This document shows positions 1 through 11,700 of a DNA stretch of 64,000 bases, piece after piece. The position numbers were made by a program, and so were the translations under genes. This DNA is from Taeniopygia guttata. Lineage: Eukaryota > Chordata > Aves > Passeriformes > Estrildidae. The stretch spans positions 3,957,001 to 4,021,000 of the forward strand of contig NC_133059.1 of assembly GCF_048771995.1 (NCBI RefSeq), in the 5' to 3' direction. Under the pieces are notes generated by a model. It was not told the origin of the DNA, searched no databases, and saw only the letters and a program-made list of their open reading frames with translations. Within the stretch, counting starts at the first letter, position 1, and every line of letters begins with the position of its first letter.

Positions 1-649
1 TGTGAGGGACCGCAGTGTCACCGCTGTCACCCGCCGGGGTCACCTCCCCGCTGTCACCTCCCCGCTGCCACCCCCCGGGCCCCAAATCCCGCCGCCTTCC
101 TCTCGCTACGGTGGTGGCACCGAGAGCGGTGTCCCCAGGGTGCCACCACACGGGATGTCCCCAAGGTGCCACCACACGGGGTGTCCCTCAACCTCCTGCC
201 ACTCACGATGTCCCCAAGGTGCCACCACCTGGGGTGTCCCTCAATCTCCTGCCATTTATGATGTCCCCAGGGTGCCACCACCCCACTGACCCTCAATCTC
301 CTGCCACTCACGATGTCCCCAGCTTCCTCTCATGTCCCCAAGGTGACACCACACGGGGTGTCCCTCAATCTCTCATTGCTCACGGTGTCCCCAAGGTGCC
401 ACCACCTGGGGTGTCCCTCAATCTCCTGCCACTCGTGATGTCCCCAAGGTGCCACCACCTGAGGTGTCCCTCAATCTCTCATTGCTCACGGAGTCCCCAA
501 GGTGCCACCACACGGGGTGTCCCTCAACCTCCTGCCACTCACAGTGTCCCCAGGGTGGCACACCCGGGGTGTCCCTCAGTCTCCCACTGCTCTGACGCCC
601 CCAAACCCCCCGGTGTCCCCAAGGTGCCACCCCCCGCGTCCCCTCTCAC
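1..649. repeat. FOSB intron 2 minisatellite (about 53 bp unit)
   Basis: This is intron between FOSB exon 2 and the off-window exon 3. From about 130 to 590 it is a tandem array of a roughly 53-bp unit; the phrase GATGTCCCCAAGGTGCC recurs near 207, 260 and 312. No bZIP exon is visible in this stretch on the minus strand. Confidence 0.85.
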
Positions 650-2106
650 CGTCTCCTCGCGGCCGCGCCGGGGCCGTGCCCGGGCCGGTCGGGCGGGGGT
701 CGGTGCCGGGGGTCCCGGGAAGGCGCCGAGCCCCGGGCCGGTGTAGCTGGGCCCGGGCAGGTCGTAGGGGTCCAACGGGGGCGGCGGCGGCTGCGCCATG
801 GCGGCCCCCGGTGCCACCGAGGAGATGAGCGTGGGCTGCACCAGCCACTGCAGGTCCTGGCTGCTGCTGATGGCCGTCACCGTGGGCACGAAGGAGCCGG
901 GCATGTCCCCCGGGCCGCCGCACTCCTGCGGGGGAGGGTCAGCGCGATAGCGGCGATAGCGGCGATAGGGGCGCGATAGAGGCGTGATAAGGGCGATAGG
1001 GGCGCGATAGTGGCGGGGACATCCTCACGGGAGGGGTTGGGTGGGCAGCGGGTGACAGCGGTGGGGGCAGCGGGGTGACACCGGGGTGACACCGGGGTGA
1101 CACCGGTGGGGACACCCCGGGGTGACAGCGACGTGACACCGGGGTGACACCGGGGTGACACCGGGATGAAACCGCCGGGAGGGGCTGGGTGACAGCGGGG
1201 TGACACCGGGGTGACACCCCGGGGTGACAGCGGGGTGAGGGTGGCATTGTCACCCCCTTGGCCTTGGGGACAGCGCTGTCCCCAGCTGGTGGCACTGGGC
1301 TGCGCCCCCGGCTCATCATCATCCTCCTCACCCTGCCGGGCACCCACGGGTGACACCCTCACCTCCCTGCCACCCGCGGGTGACACCCCCGTGTCCTTGT
1401 CACCCCACTCCGCCGCTCCCTGCGCCCCCAGACCCATCTCGGCCCAAAGGGGGGGGGGGAGGGGTCGCAGCCCCCTCCCCAAATAAAAAACCGTCCGGTG
1501 TCCCCACCCCTCCCCCTCCCCCCAAACCCACGGGCGTGGGAGGCACCCACGGGCCCCGGGGGGACACCGGCAGCCCCGGGGGGGGGGGGACACCGGATCC
1601 CCCCTCCCCCCATCCCGGGGGTCTCCCCGTCGCTGCCGGAGGGGGCGTGGCCATCATTTTGGGGGGGCGTGGCCTCGCCGCAGCTTTAACAGCGCGCGTG
1701 GGCGTGGCTTTGCAGCGGAGTGGGCGTGGCCACGGGCGGAGTGGGCGTGGCCATTCCTCCCGTCTCCCCTGACAACAACGCGGGGGGGGGGCGGGGGGGG
1801 ACACCCCAAAAATAACCCGCGCGCGCCGCGTGCGTGCGTGCCGCGTCACCGGCGGCGACGTCACCGCGCGCGCTTACGCACGGCCCCACCCCCCACGCCC
1901 GCCCCCCTCCGTTGCCGTCCGTTCCCCCCCGGTCCTTTCCCCCGGTCCTTTCCCCCGCCCGCCCCCGAACCGGCGCTCACCTGCGCGGCCCCGGCGGCCG
2001 CGGGGCTCCCGAAGGAGTCGAGCGGCGACAGGTACTGCGACTCGGCCGAGGGCGAGGAGCTGCAGCGCGACCCCGAGTCGTAGTCCCCGGGGAAGCCCTG
2101 GAACAT
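650..2106 (-). CDS. FOSB: FOSB, AP-1 transcription factor subunit (partial: exons 1 and 2)
   Basis: Fos-family nuclear protein that pairs with Jun proteins through a bZIP domain to form AP-1. Seen here: exon 1 at 1981..2106 (42 codons, opening [20 protein letters not shown]) and exon 2 at 650..925 (92 codons, containing [20 protein letters not shown] and the basic stretch [10 protein letters not shown]). Both exons are phase 0 with CAG|GTGAGC and ACG|GTGAGA donors. The first 42 residues align end to end with the human exon. The middle is rich in Pro and shorter than in human. Exons 3 and 4, which carry the basic region, leucine zipper and C-terminal activation domain, lie left of base 1. The gene faces a promoter with TATA, CRE and serum-response elements at 2808-3093. 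The protein identity is secure; the rest of the gene cannot be judged. Confidence 0.95.
938..1245. repeat. Short tandem repeats in FOSB intron 1
   Basis: Two arrays lie in intron 1 (926-1980). At 938-1015 a roughly 10-bp GCGATAGGGG-like unit repeats. At about 1065-1245 a 12-bp unit CGGGGTGACACC repeats. The rest of the intron is G-tract-rich single-copy-looking sequence with no gene. Confidence 0.75.
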
Positions 2107-2807
2107 GGCCCCGGGGCCGCGGGGGCCGCCCCGCCGCGACAAGGCTGCGGGTCACGCCGCCGCCACCGGCATCACGGGCACGGCGGGATGCTCCGGTGTG
2201 CGGGGGAAGCGCGGGGGGAAACCCGCCGGGGGTCGCTGAGGGGTCTCCGGTGAGTCGCGGTGAGCCCCGGTGAGGCTCCGGTCGGTCGGTGGGAGCGCCC
2301 GTCCGCTGTTAGAGCCGCCGGCGTGTCCGCGCAGGGCTCCGGTGCAACGTCCCGGTGAGCGCCTGCGAGCTCCGGTATATCCGTGCCGGGCTCCGGCGCG
2401 GCTCTGCGGGTCTCGGTTGTCCCGCTGGCGAACGCCGCCGTGCCCGTCCCGAGCTCCGGTCGTGCGCTATAAGCTCCGGTACGTCCTGCCGGCTCCCGGT
2501 TTGCCGCTCCAAAGCCCCCGCTGCGCCCTTTACACACCGCGGTCCGTCCGTCCCAGGCTCCGGTTGCTCGGTACAAACTCCCGCCGGGCTCCAAAGTTGT
2601 CCGGTAACAAACCCCCCCCGGTGCCAAGCTCCGGTTCTCCGTACAATCCCCGCTACATCCGTCCCACAAAGTTCCGCTCGGCCGCCGCCAACTCCGGTAA
2701 AAAATCCCTCGCCGGGCTCCGGCACGTCCGCTCCGAGCCCCGGTGGCGCTCCCGCCGCTCGCCCGGTCTCCGGTTTTATGAATGAACGGCTCGCGGCAGT
2801 CCCGCCG

Positions 2808-2814
2808 CTTTATA
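2808..2814 (-). promoter_or_regulatory. FOSB TATA box
   Basis: TATAAAG on the minus strand, about 700 bp upstream of the FOSB start codon. Transcription would begin near 2780, giving a 5' UTR of about 670 nt, which spans a degenerate GCTCCGG-rich tract (2270-2780). Spacing to the CRE just upstream fits Fos-family promoters. Confidence 0.8.
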
Positions 2815-2838
2815 CGGCGGGGCCCCGCCCCCTCGCGC

Positions 2839-2846
2839 TGACGTCA
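2839..2846 (-). promoter_or_regulatory. CRE palindrome proximal to the FOSB TATA box
   Basis: A perfect TGACGTCA lies 25 bp upstream of the FOSB TATA box. CREB/ATF binding at a proximal CRE is the known cAMP and calcium response point in Fos-family promoters; the role here is inferred from position. Confidence 0.8.
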
Positions 2847-3029
2847 CGGCTGCCGCCGCCGCTTCTCCGGGACCACCGGGACCCCCCGGAACCCTCCCGG
2901 AGCTCCGAACCGCCGTGGCCGCGGCCGCCGTCGCCGTTTGAGGCTCCGGGAGCCGCCGCCGCCGTTAAGAGGCGGCGGGGAGCGGCGGGAGCGGGGGGGA
3001 TCCCCCGGCCACGCCCCCCGGAGTTCCTG

Positions 3030-3051
3030 TGACGCAATTAACCAAATTTGG
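3030..3051 (-). promoter_or_regulatory. FOSB serum response element with adjacent AP-1/FAP site
   Basis: A perfect CArG box CCAAATTTGG (3042..3051) is followed, in the direction of FOSB transcription, by TGCGTCA (rc of 3030..3036). This CArG-then-TGCGTCA order is the same as the SRE/FAP pair known in the c-fos promoter. SRF would bind the CArG box. Confidence 0.85.
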
Positions 3052-3085
3052 GCTTGTCTGGAGTGTTTGTTTGGTATCCTAGCAA

Positions 3086-3093
3086 TGACGTCA
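3086..3093 (-). promoter_or_regulatory. Distal CRE in the FOSB promoter
   Basis: A second perfect TGACGTCA, 35 bp upstream of the serum response element. It sits beside a GGGAATCCCT that resembles an NF-kB site when read on the minus strand. Confidence 0.65.
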
Positions 3094-3105
3094 CAGGGAT
3101 TCCCT

Positions 3106-3151
<46 letters not shown>

Positions 3152-3152
3152 A
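3106..3152. repeat. (CCG)n trinucleotide tract
   Basis: About 15 uninterrupted CCG units directly upstream of the FOSB promoter elements. Confidence 0.95.
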
Positions 3153-3183
3153 GCGAAGCCGCGTATTAATAGAAACGGGACCG

Positions 3184-4080
3184 GCCGCGGTTCTAGAAAC
3201 GGCCCGAACCCTCCGGGACAACCGGGACAACCGGGCCGGGACACCGGGAATGGACCGGGACACCGGGAATGGACCGGGACCCCCCGAACCCTCCGGGACA
3301 ACCGGGACAACCGGGGCCGGGATGCCGAGAATGGACCGGGACACCGGGAATGGACCGGGACAACCGGGGCCGGGACCCCCGGGAATGGACCGGGACACCG
3401 GGAATGGACCGGGACCCCCCGAACCCTCCGGGACAACCGGGAGAACCGGGGCCGGGACTCCCGGGAATGGACCGGGACACCGGGAACGGAACCCCCGGGA
3501 ATGGACCGGGACAACCGGGGCCGGGAGTCCCGGGGAATGGACCGGGACACCGGGAGTGGACCGGGACACCGGGAATGGACCGGGACAGCCAGGAATGGAC
3601 CGGGACACCGGGAATGGACCGGGACCCCCCGAACCCTCCGGGACAACCGGGACAACCGGGGCCGGGACCCCCGGGAATGGATCGGGACCCCCCGAACCCT
3701 CCGGGACAACCGGGACAACCGGGGCTGCGGCCCCCGGGAATGGACCGGGACACCGGGAACGGGACCGGGACCCCCCGAACCCTCCGGGACAACCGGGACA
3801 ACCGGGGCCGAGACACCGGGAATGGACCGGGACACCGGGAATGGACCGGGACTCCGGGAACGGGACCCGCGGGAATGGACCGGGACACCGGGAATGGACC
3901 GGGACACCCCGAAGCCTCCGGGACAACCGGGACAACCGGGGCCTAGACCCCCGGGAATGGACCGGGACCCCCGGGAATGGACCGGGGTCCCCCGAACACC
4001 GGGAATGGACCCGGGACCCCCGGGAATGGACCGGGTCCCCCAGGATACCGGGAACGGGACAAGGACCCCCGAAAACCCGG
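3184..4080. repeat. Minisatellite array A, upstream of FOSB
   Basis: Tandem array of phrases such as GGGACACCGGGAATGGACC and GGGACAACCGGGACAACCGG in mosaic order. The same phrases recur as reverse complement at 4700-5290. Long open frames across it are repeat artefacts. From 4080 to about 4700 the DNA is GC-rich, without gene signals; a single AP-1 site TGAGTCA lies at 4612-4618. Confidence 0.9.
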
Positions 4081-4699
4081 CCGGGACCTCCGGTTCCCGG
4101 TCCCGGGAACCCCCCGAGAGCCCCGAGAGCCTCCCCCACATCGGTAACACCGCCGCCCCACCCCCGCCCGGGGATCCCCGGTATCCCCCGCCCCCTCCGG
4201 GGCGTCTCCCCGGTGTGGGCTTCCCCCGGTGACCTGCCGGGATCTCGCCGGGATCCCGCCGGTGATCTCCGCGTTTCCGCCCCCGGGATCCCCTGGCGTC
4301 CTCCAGGAGCCCCCGGGACCTCCGGTAATCCCCCCCGGGATCCCTCCCGGGACCTCCGGGACCTCTCCCGGGACATCCCGGTAACCCCTCGAGCACCGTC
4401 CCGGGCTGGAGCTGTTCCCGGTACCGGAGCGGTGGGAACTCCCCCCCGGGGGTCACCGGGACCGGGCTGAGGATCGGATCCCGGTACCGGAGTGCACCGG
4501 CCCCGTCCCCCGCAGTCCCGGGGGGTTCGCGACGGGGGTCCGGAGGGTCCCGGTGCCTTCGCAGCGCCGGGACGGGCACCGGGGGCTGATGTCACCGGCG
4601 GGAACCGGCGCTGAGTCACGGCGGGACCGTGGGGAGCGGCGGGGGGGGCGGTTCCCACGCCCCCGGGTTCACTCGGTCATTCATCCGCGCGGGCCCCGC

Positions 4700-5290
4700 C
4701 CCCTCCGGTGTCCCCGGTGTCCCCGGTCCCGGCGTGTCCCGGGACTCCCGTCCCTGAGTCCCGGTCCCGGTGTCCTGTTCGGGCTCCCTGCGGTGTTCCG
4801 GGGGTCCCGTTCCCGGTGTTCCGGGGGTCCCGGCGGTCCCTGTCCCGTTCCCGGGGTCCCGGGGGGTCCCGGCCCCGTTCCCGGTGTCCCGGTCCATTCC
4901 CGGGGGTCCCGGCCCCGGTTGTCCCGGAGTGTTCGGGGGGTCCCGGTCCATTCCCGGGGGTCCCGGCCCCGGTTGTCCCGGTTGTCCCGGAGGGTTCGGG
5001 GTGTCCCGTTCCATTCCTGGAGGTCCCGGCCCCGTTCCCGGGGGTCCCGCCGCGTTCTCGGGGGTCCCGGTCCCTTTCCCGGGGTCTCGAGGGTCCCGGC
5101 CCTGTTCCCAGGGTCGGTCGGTTCCCGGGGCTCCCGGCCCCATTCCCGGTGTCCCCGGGGTCCCGGTCCCGGTATCCCGGGGGTCCCGGTCGGTTCCCGG
5201 GGGTCCCGTTCTCGGTGTCCCGGGGGTCCCGTTCCCGGTGTCCCGGCGGTCCCGTTCCCGGTGTCCCGGGGGTCCCTCGGGCTTTCCCCG
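4700..5290. repeat. Minisatellite array B, reverse complement of array A
   Basis: Array of GGTCCCGGTCCATTCCCGG and related phrases. The block at about 4883-4930 is the exact reverse complement of units in array A (for example near 3357-3400), so the two arrays form a large imperfect inverted repeat with a spacer of about 600 bp. Confidence 0.85.
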
Positions 5291-5299
5291 CCCCTCTGG

Positions 5300-5560
5300 C
5301 GGTGTCCCGGTGCCGGTGTCCCGGTAAACACGGCGCGGGTCTCCCCGGTGACGGCGTTCTCCGCCGGTGACGTCACCACGTCCGGCGTCCCGTGTTTACG
5401 TCGCGCGGCAACGGCCGCGGCCGCCATGGCAACGGGGGCGGGGCCAGGGGCGGGGGCGCGCCCGGGATGGGCGGGGCCAGGGCAGAAGGGGGCGGGGCTT
5501 GAGGCGCCGCGTTCCCGCGCTTTCCGCGGGGCGGGGGGGACATTGGGGACACTGGGGGGA
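5300..5560. promoter_or_regulatory. Orphan CpG-island promoter-like block
   Basis: Very CpG-rich DNA with a perfect CRE (TGACGTCA near 5369), an X-box-like half site (GCCATGGCAAC near 5422-5432) and several GC boxes (GGGGCGGGG type). It lies about 120 bp beyond the RTN2 3' end. No coding exon was recognised on either strand. It could be an unannotated promoter or a FOSB enhancer. Confidence 0.5.
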
Positions 5561-5677
5561 CATTGGGGGACATAACGAATGGCAGACCCATGTCGGGGGT
5601 CCCCGCGGCCCCCCAGGACACCCTGTCCCCCCCCCACCCGTGTCCCCTGGCCACCAGCCCCGTCTGTCACAAGAGTT

Positions 5678-5683
5678 TTTATT
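5678..5683 (-). terminator. RTN2 polyadenylation signal
   Basis: AATAAA on the minus strand, 111 bp past the RTN2 stop codon. Confidence 0.85.
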
Positions 5684-5793
5684 AAAGTCTGACCCCTCCC
5701 CCCGCTCTGGGGGTGGGGAAGGACGGGGGGGGGGGGGGGGGGGCCGGGCCACCCCTCCCCCAGCCCGTCGGTGTCACCTCGGGGGTGTCGCTG

Positions 5794-8700
5794 TCACTGC
5801 GGGGTGGCTTTGGCACTCGGGAGCTTGGCCAGGAGCCTGCGGGGACAGCGGGGGCTGGGGGCTGGGGACACCCCCGGGACACCCCCGGGGACATGGGGAC
5901 AGCACGGCGACATCCACAGGGACATCGGGACACCCCTGGGACACTCCCGGGGACATGGGGACACCCCTGGGACAGCCCCGGGGACATGGGGACACCCCTG
6001 GGACACCCCTGGGACACCCCCGGGGACATGGGGACAGCACGGCGACACCCACAGGGACATTGGGACACCCCTGGGGACACCCCTGGGACACCCCCGGGGA
6101 CATGGGGACACCCCTGGGACACCCCCGGGACACCCCCGGGGACATGGGGACACCCCCGGGGACACCTTGGGGACACCCCCAAGGACACAGGAACACCCCA
6201 GGGACATGGGGCCACCCCTGGGGACATGGGGACACCATGGGGACACCCCTGGGACACCCTCGGGGACACCGGGACACTCTGGGGACACCCCGGGGACACC
6301 CGTGGGACATGGGGACACCCCTGGGGACAGCACGGGGACACTCACCTGGCCCGCAGGTGGCTGAGGTGGCTCCTGGCCAGGCCGGTGTACTGGTCGATCT
6401 GAGCCTGGGGACATCGGGGGACATCAAGGGTGGCAGCTGGGGACAGCCACAAGTGACACCAGCACCCCCCAAGGTGTCCCCAGTGTCCCCTCCCCGTACC
6501 TGGTGGCGCCGGTAGAGCACCGGGAAGGTGAAGGCGCAGACCACACCTGGCGGGGGAGGGCCGGGCTGTCACCTCGGGGGTCACCCGGGGTCCCCAGATG
6601 TCCCCTCATCCTCCCTGCCACCCCCGCCCCGTCCCCAGGATGTCCCCAAGCTGTCCCCGTGTCCCCTGTGCCACATCCCCATCCCCGTGTCCCCTCCGTG
6701 TCCCCGTATCCCTGTGTCCCCTTGTCCCCCCATGTCCCCAGTGTCCCCATGTCCCTGTGTCCCCCCAGTGTCCCCGTGTCCCCCCAGTGTCCTCCCGTGT
6801 CCCCCCAGTGTCCTCATGTCCCCACCATGTCCCCCGGTGTCCCCATGTCCCCTTTTGTCCCAGTATCCCCATGTCCCTTCAGTGTTCCCATGTCCCTTTA
6901 GTGTCCTCGTGTCCCCTCAGTGTCCTCGTTGCCCCCCATGTCCCCAGTGTCCCCTCAATGTCCCGGTGTCCCCTCAGTGTCCCCATGTGCCCCCAGTGTT
7001 CCCTCAGTGTCCCCATGTCCCTTTAGTGTCCCTGTGTCCCCTCAGTGTCCCCGTTGCCCCCCATGTCCCCAGTGTCCCCTCAGTGCCCCTGGTGTCCCCA
7101 GTGTCCCCTCAGTGTCCCCTCAGTGTCCCCATTGCCCCCCATGTCCCTGGTCTCCCCCATGTCCCCATTGCCCCCAGTGTCCCCCCACTGTCCCCCCCGT
7201 CCCCTCTCTGTCCCCGCTGTCCCCCTGTGTTCCCATGTCCCCAGTGTCCCCATGTCCCCGTTGCCCCCAGTGTCCCCCCAGTGTCCCCCCGCTGTCCCCC
7301 CGCAGTGTCCCCCCGCTGTCCCCCCGCTGTCCCCCCCCGTCCCCTCTCTGTCCCCGCTGTCCCCCCGCTGTCCCCGCTGTCCCCCCTGCTGTCCCCCCCC
7401 GTCCCCTCTCTGTCCCCGCTCCGTACCCGCTGCCAGCAGCGTCAGCCCGTTGCAGGCCGCCCCCACGTAGGTCAGCAGGTAGAACAGGAAGGCGAACTGG
7501 GGGGGCCACCACCGCCACCGTCACTGTCATTGTCACCGGCACCGGCACCGGCACCGGCACCCCATCCCCGGGCCACCCACAGCCCCGTGTCCCCGGGGCC
7601 ACCCACACCCTCCGGGCCAGCCTAGTCCCCCACATGTCCCCCCAGTACCCCCCAAGTGTCCCCAATGTCCCCAATACCCCCCAATGTCCCCAATGTCCCC
7701 AATGTCTCCAATACCCCCAAGTGTCCCCAATGTCCCTGTGTCCCCATGTCTCCAATACCCCCAAGTGTCCCCAATGTCCCAAACACCCCCCAAGTGTCCC
7801 CAAGTGTCCCCATGTCCCTGTGTCCCCAATGTCCCCAATACCCCCCAAGTGTCCCCAATGTCCCAAACACCCCCACAAGTGTCCCCAATGTCCCCTCATG
7901 TCCTCACTGTCCTCCATGTCCCCAAGGCCCCCCATGTCCCCAATGCCCCCAGTGCCCCCGATGCCCCCAGTGCCCCCGATGCCCCCAATGTCCCCAGTGC
8001 CCCCCGGTGTCCCCCGTGTCCCCCCCGGTGTCACCTTGAGGGACTCGGGGACGCTGTGGACGAGGAAGAGGCGGGTGAGGGTGCGGGCGGCCGTCACGGC
8101 GTGGCGAGCCAGGTACCGCGCCCAGCGCTGGCGCTGCTCCGCGCTCAGCGGCTCCTGCCTGGGGACACCGGGGACAGAGGGACAGGGTCAGGGGACAGCC
8201 ACAGGGTCAGGGGACAGCCACGGGGTCAGGGGACAGCCACAGGGTCAGGGGACAGGGACAGGGACACAGGAACAGGGACAGGGTCAGGGGACAGCCACGG
8301 GGTCAGGGGACAGCCATGGGGACAGGGACAAGGGACAGTAACAAGGGGACAGGAACAGGGACAGGGGCATGGGGACAGGGATGGGGACAGGGACAGGGAC
8401 GGGGACAAGGAAAGGGACAGGAGGACAGGAACAGGGGACAGGGGGATGGGGACAGCCACGGGGTCAGGGGGACAGGGACAGGGGCATGGGGACAGGGACA
8501 GGGATGGGACAGGAACAGGGGAATGGGGACCGGGATGGGGACAGGGACACAGGGCCAGGGACAGGAATGGGACAGGCACATGGGGACAGGGACATGGGGA
8601 CAGGGACATGGGGACGGGGTCAGGGGACAGTGACTGGGGACAGGAACAGGGACAGGGGAATGGGGACCGGGATGGGGACAGGGACACAGGGACACAGGGA

Positions 8701-11700
8701 CACGGGGACAGGGACACAGGGACACGGGGACAGGGACACAGGGACACAGGGACATGGGGACAGGGACACAGGCCCGGGGCGCGGCCCCAGTGGCACTCAC
8801 CGCTCGGGGGGCTCGGGGGCGGGCGGGGGGCTCAGCACCGCCAGGGCCATCCGGCGCAGGCGCAGGGGCACGGTGACAGCCAGCACGGCCAGCGCCGCGT
8901 GTGCCACCACCGCCACCGCGCTGAACCGCGCCAGGCAGGCCAGAGCCAGCAGGGACAGCAGCAGGGACAGCGCCGAGCGCGCCGGGCGGCGCCACAGCAG
9001 CAGGGACAGCACTGCGGGACAGGTGTCACCATGTGGGGACAGCCCGGTGACACCCCAGTGCTCCCAGTGACACCCAGTGACACCCAGTGACACCCAGAGC
9101 CAGCAGGGCCAGCAGCAGCGCCAGCGCCGAGCGCGCCGGGCGGCGCCACAGCAGCAGGGACAGCACTGGGGGGATGGTGTCACCATGTGGGGACATGCTA
9201 GTGACACCCCGGTGACACCCAGTGATACCCAGTGACACCCCAGTGACACCCAGTGACACCCCAGTGCTCCCAGTGACACACAGTGATACCCCAGTGACAC
9301 CCCAGTGCTCCCAGTGACACCCAGTGACACCCAGTATCCTGCCAGTCCCTCCCAGTGCCCCCCCACCAGTTCCCTGTTTCCCTCCCAGTCCTCCCCAGTC
9401 CCTCCCAGTGCCCCCCCAGTCCTCCCCAGTCCCTCCCAGTCCCTCCCGAGTAGTTCCCAGTTTCTCCCAGTGCCCCCCAGCAGTTCCCAGTCCCCCCCAG
9501 TTTCCCCTCCACAGTCCCCCAGTGCTCCCAGTGCTATTCCCAGTGCTCCCAGTGCCCTTCCCAGAGCTCCCAGTGCCCTTCCCAGTGCTCCCAGTCCCTC
9601 CCAGCGGTTCCCAGTCCCTCCCAGTCCCTCCCAGTGCCCCCCCACCAGTTCCCAGTCCCTCCCAGTCCTCCCCAGTCCCTCCCAGTCCCCCCCAGTAGTT
9701 CCCAGTTTTTCCCAGTGCCCCCCAGCAGTTCCCAGTCCCTCCCAGTCCCTCCCGGTGCCCCCCGGCCGCACCTGTCCCCTCCATGGCTCCCGCGGCCTGT
9801 CCCGCCATTTTTGGGGGGGTTGAGGTGGGGTCACCCCCTAAATTTATCCGCCAATGGCGGCGGGGCCCGAAACCGGACCCCCCGCGCGCTCCCATTGGCC
9901 GCTCACCCTGTCCATCAGCGCCCGCCGCGCGCGCTGATTGGTCGGCGGCCGGCGGAGTGGGCGGGACCGCGGCCTGAGGGGGCTCCGGGGGCGGCGGGCG
10001 GGGGGCGCCCCCTGGCGGCGGGGCGGGGGGGGGCGGGGGGGTTGCTGGGGGGAGAAATGGGGGGGGAGGGGTCGGGGGGGGTCCGGGACCCCCCCTTGTA
10101 CCCCCACCCCCCTTGGGGACCCCCAAATCCCCCCCAAATCCCCTCAGGAACCCCTCAGACCCCCCCAGGGACCCCCAAACCCCTCCTTGTACCCCGACCC
10201 CCATTGGGGACCCCCTCCCTTGTACCCCAACCCCCCTGGGGACCCCCCCCTTGTACCCCAATCCCCATTGGGGACCCCCCCTTGTACCCCCACCCCCATT
10301 GGGGACCCCCCCCGTACCCCCACCCCCATTGGGGACCCCCAAATCCCCCCCAAATCCCCTCAGGGACCCCTCAGACCCCCCCAGGGACCCCCAAACCCCT
10401 CCTTGTACCCCAACCCCCATTGGAGACCCCCCCTTGTACCCCGACCCCCCCCGGGGACCCCCAAATTCCCTCAGGGATCCCTCAGACCCCCCCAGGGACC
10501 CCTAAATCCCCTCAGGGATCCCTCAGACGCCCCCAGGGACCCCCAAATCCCCTCAGGGACCCCCAAGACCCCCCCAGGGACCCCCAAATCCCCTCAGGGA
10601 CCCCTCAGACCCCCCCAAGGACCCCCAAATCCCCTCAGGGACCCCTCAGACCCTCCCAGGGACCCCCCCAGACGCCCCCCAGGGACCCCCCCAAAATCCT
10701 CACCGGGGCTCCCGGGGGTCTCCTCAGCCTCGCCCCCCCCCGGACCCTGCGGGAGCTCCTCGGGGGGTCCCGGGGGGTGCCCGGGGGGTTTTTGGGGGGT
10801 CCCGGCGGCCGCTCGGGGCTCCGGGCCCCGGGGCCGGGGGGGGGCGCGGGCCCGGCGGGGGTCGCGGCGGCCGCGGGGTCCCGGTTCGGGCGGGGGGGCC
10901 CCGAAGGCGATGTAGGAGAAGGTCAATTCCCGGGGGGGGTCCCGGGGGGCGTCCCGGGGGTCCCCCCGAGCCGTCGCCCCCTCCTCATCTTCATCCTCCT
11001 CCTCCTCCTCCTCCTCGGGGGGCTCCGGCGGCAGCTCCGGGAAGGCCTCGGGGCCGCCTGGGGGGGTTTGGGGGGGTTTGGGGGATTTGGGGGGGATTTG
11101 GGGTTTTGGGGGGTTTGGGGGGATTGGGGGGATTTGGGGTCCGGGGGGATTCAGGATCGGGGAGATTTGGGGATTTGGGGTTCAGGAGGGTTCCGGGGGA
11201 TTTGGGGTTCGGGGTTCAGGGTTCATTCGGGGTTCGGGGATTTGGGGTTCGGGATTTGGGGTTCGGGGTCCCGCTCACCCTCGCTGGAGTCCGGCGTGGT
11301 GGAGGCCGTGGACGGAGCCTCCTCTGGGGGGGCAACGGGACCGGGACCCCCAAACTCGGGCCGCGCTCCCCGGGACCCCCGGGCGCGTCCCGTCCCCGGC
11401 ACTGCCGCCCCCCGTCCCGGTGCTCCCGGTGCCCCCGGAGCCTCCAAGTCCCGGTTCCCGCACCCCCGGAGCCTCCCGGTACCGCCGCCCCGGGTGCCTT
11501 TGTGCCCGGTACCCCCATCCCGGTTCCCCCCCGGTTCCCGGTCCCGCTATCCCCGGTAACTCCCGCACCCCTCATCCCGGCCACTCCCGGTCCTTCCGTG
11601 CCCGGTTCCTCCCGGTTCCCGCAGCTCCGGTCCCCTCCCGGTGCTGCCCCGATCCCTCCATCCCGCGCCATCCCCGTCCCCTCCCGGTTCCCGGTGCCGG

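Noticed and set aside
3038-4658. Long collagen-like or Pro/Arg-rich open frames on both strands
   Set aside because: They follow the minisatellite unit, are open in several frames at once and match no family.
5426-5575. Short plus-strand ORF starting M-A-T-G-A-G at the orphan CpG block
   Set aside because: No homology, Gly/Ala/Arg-only composition and no splice continuation.
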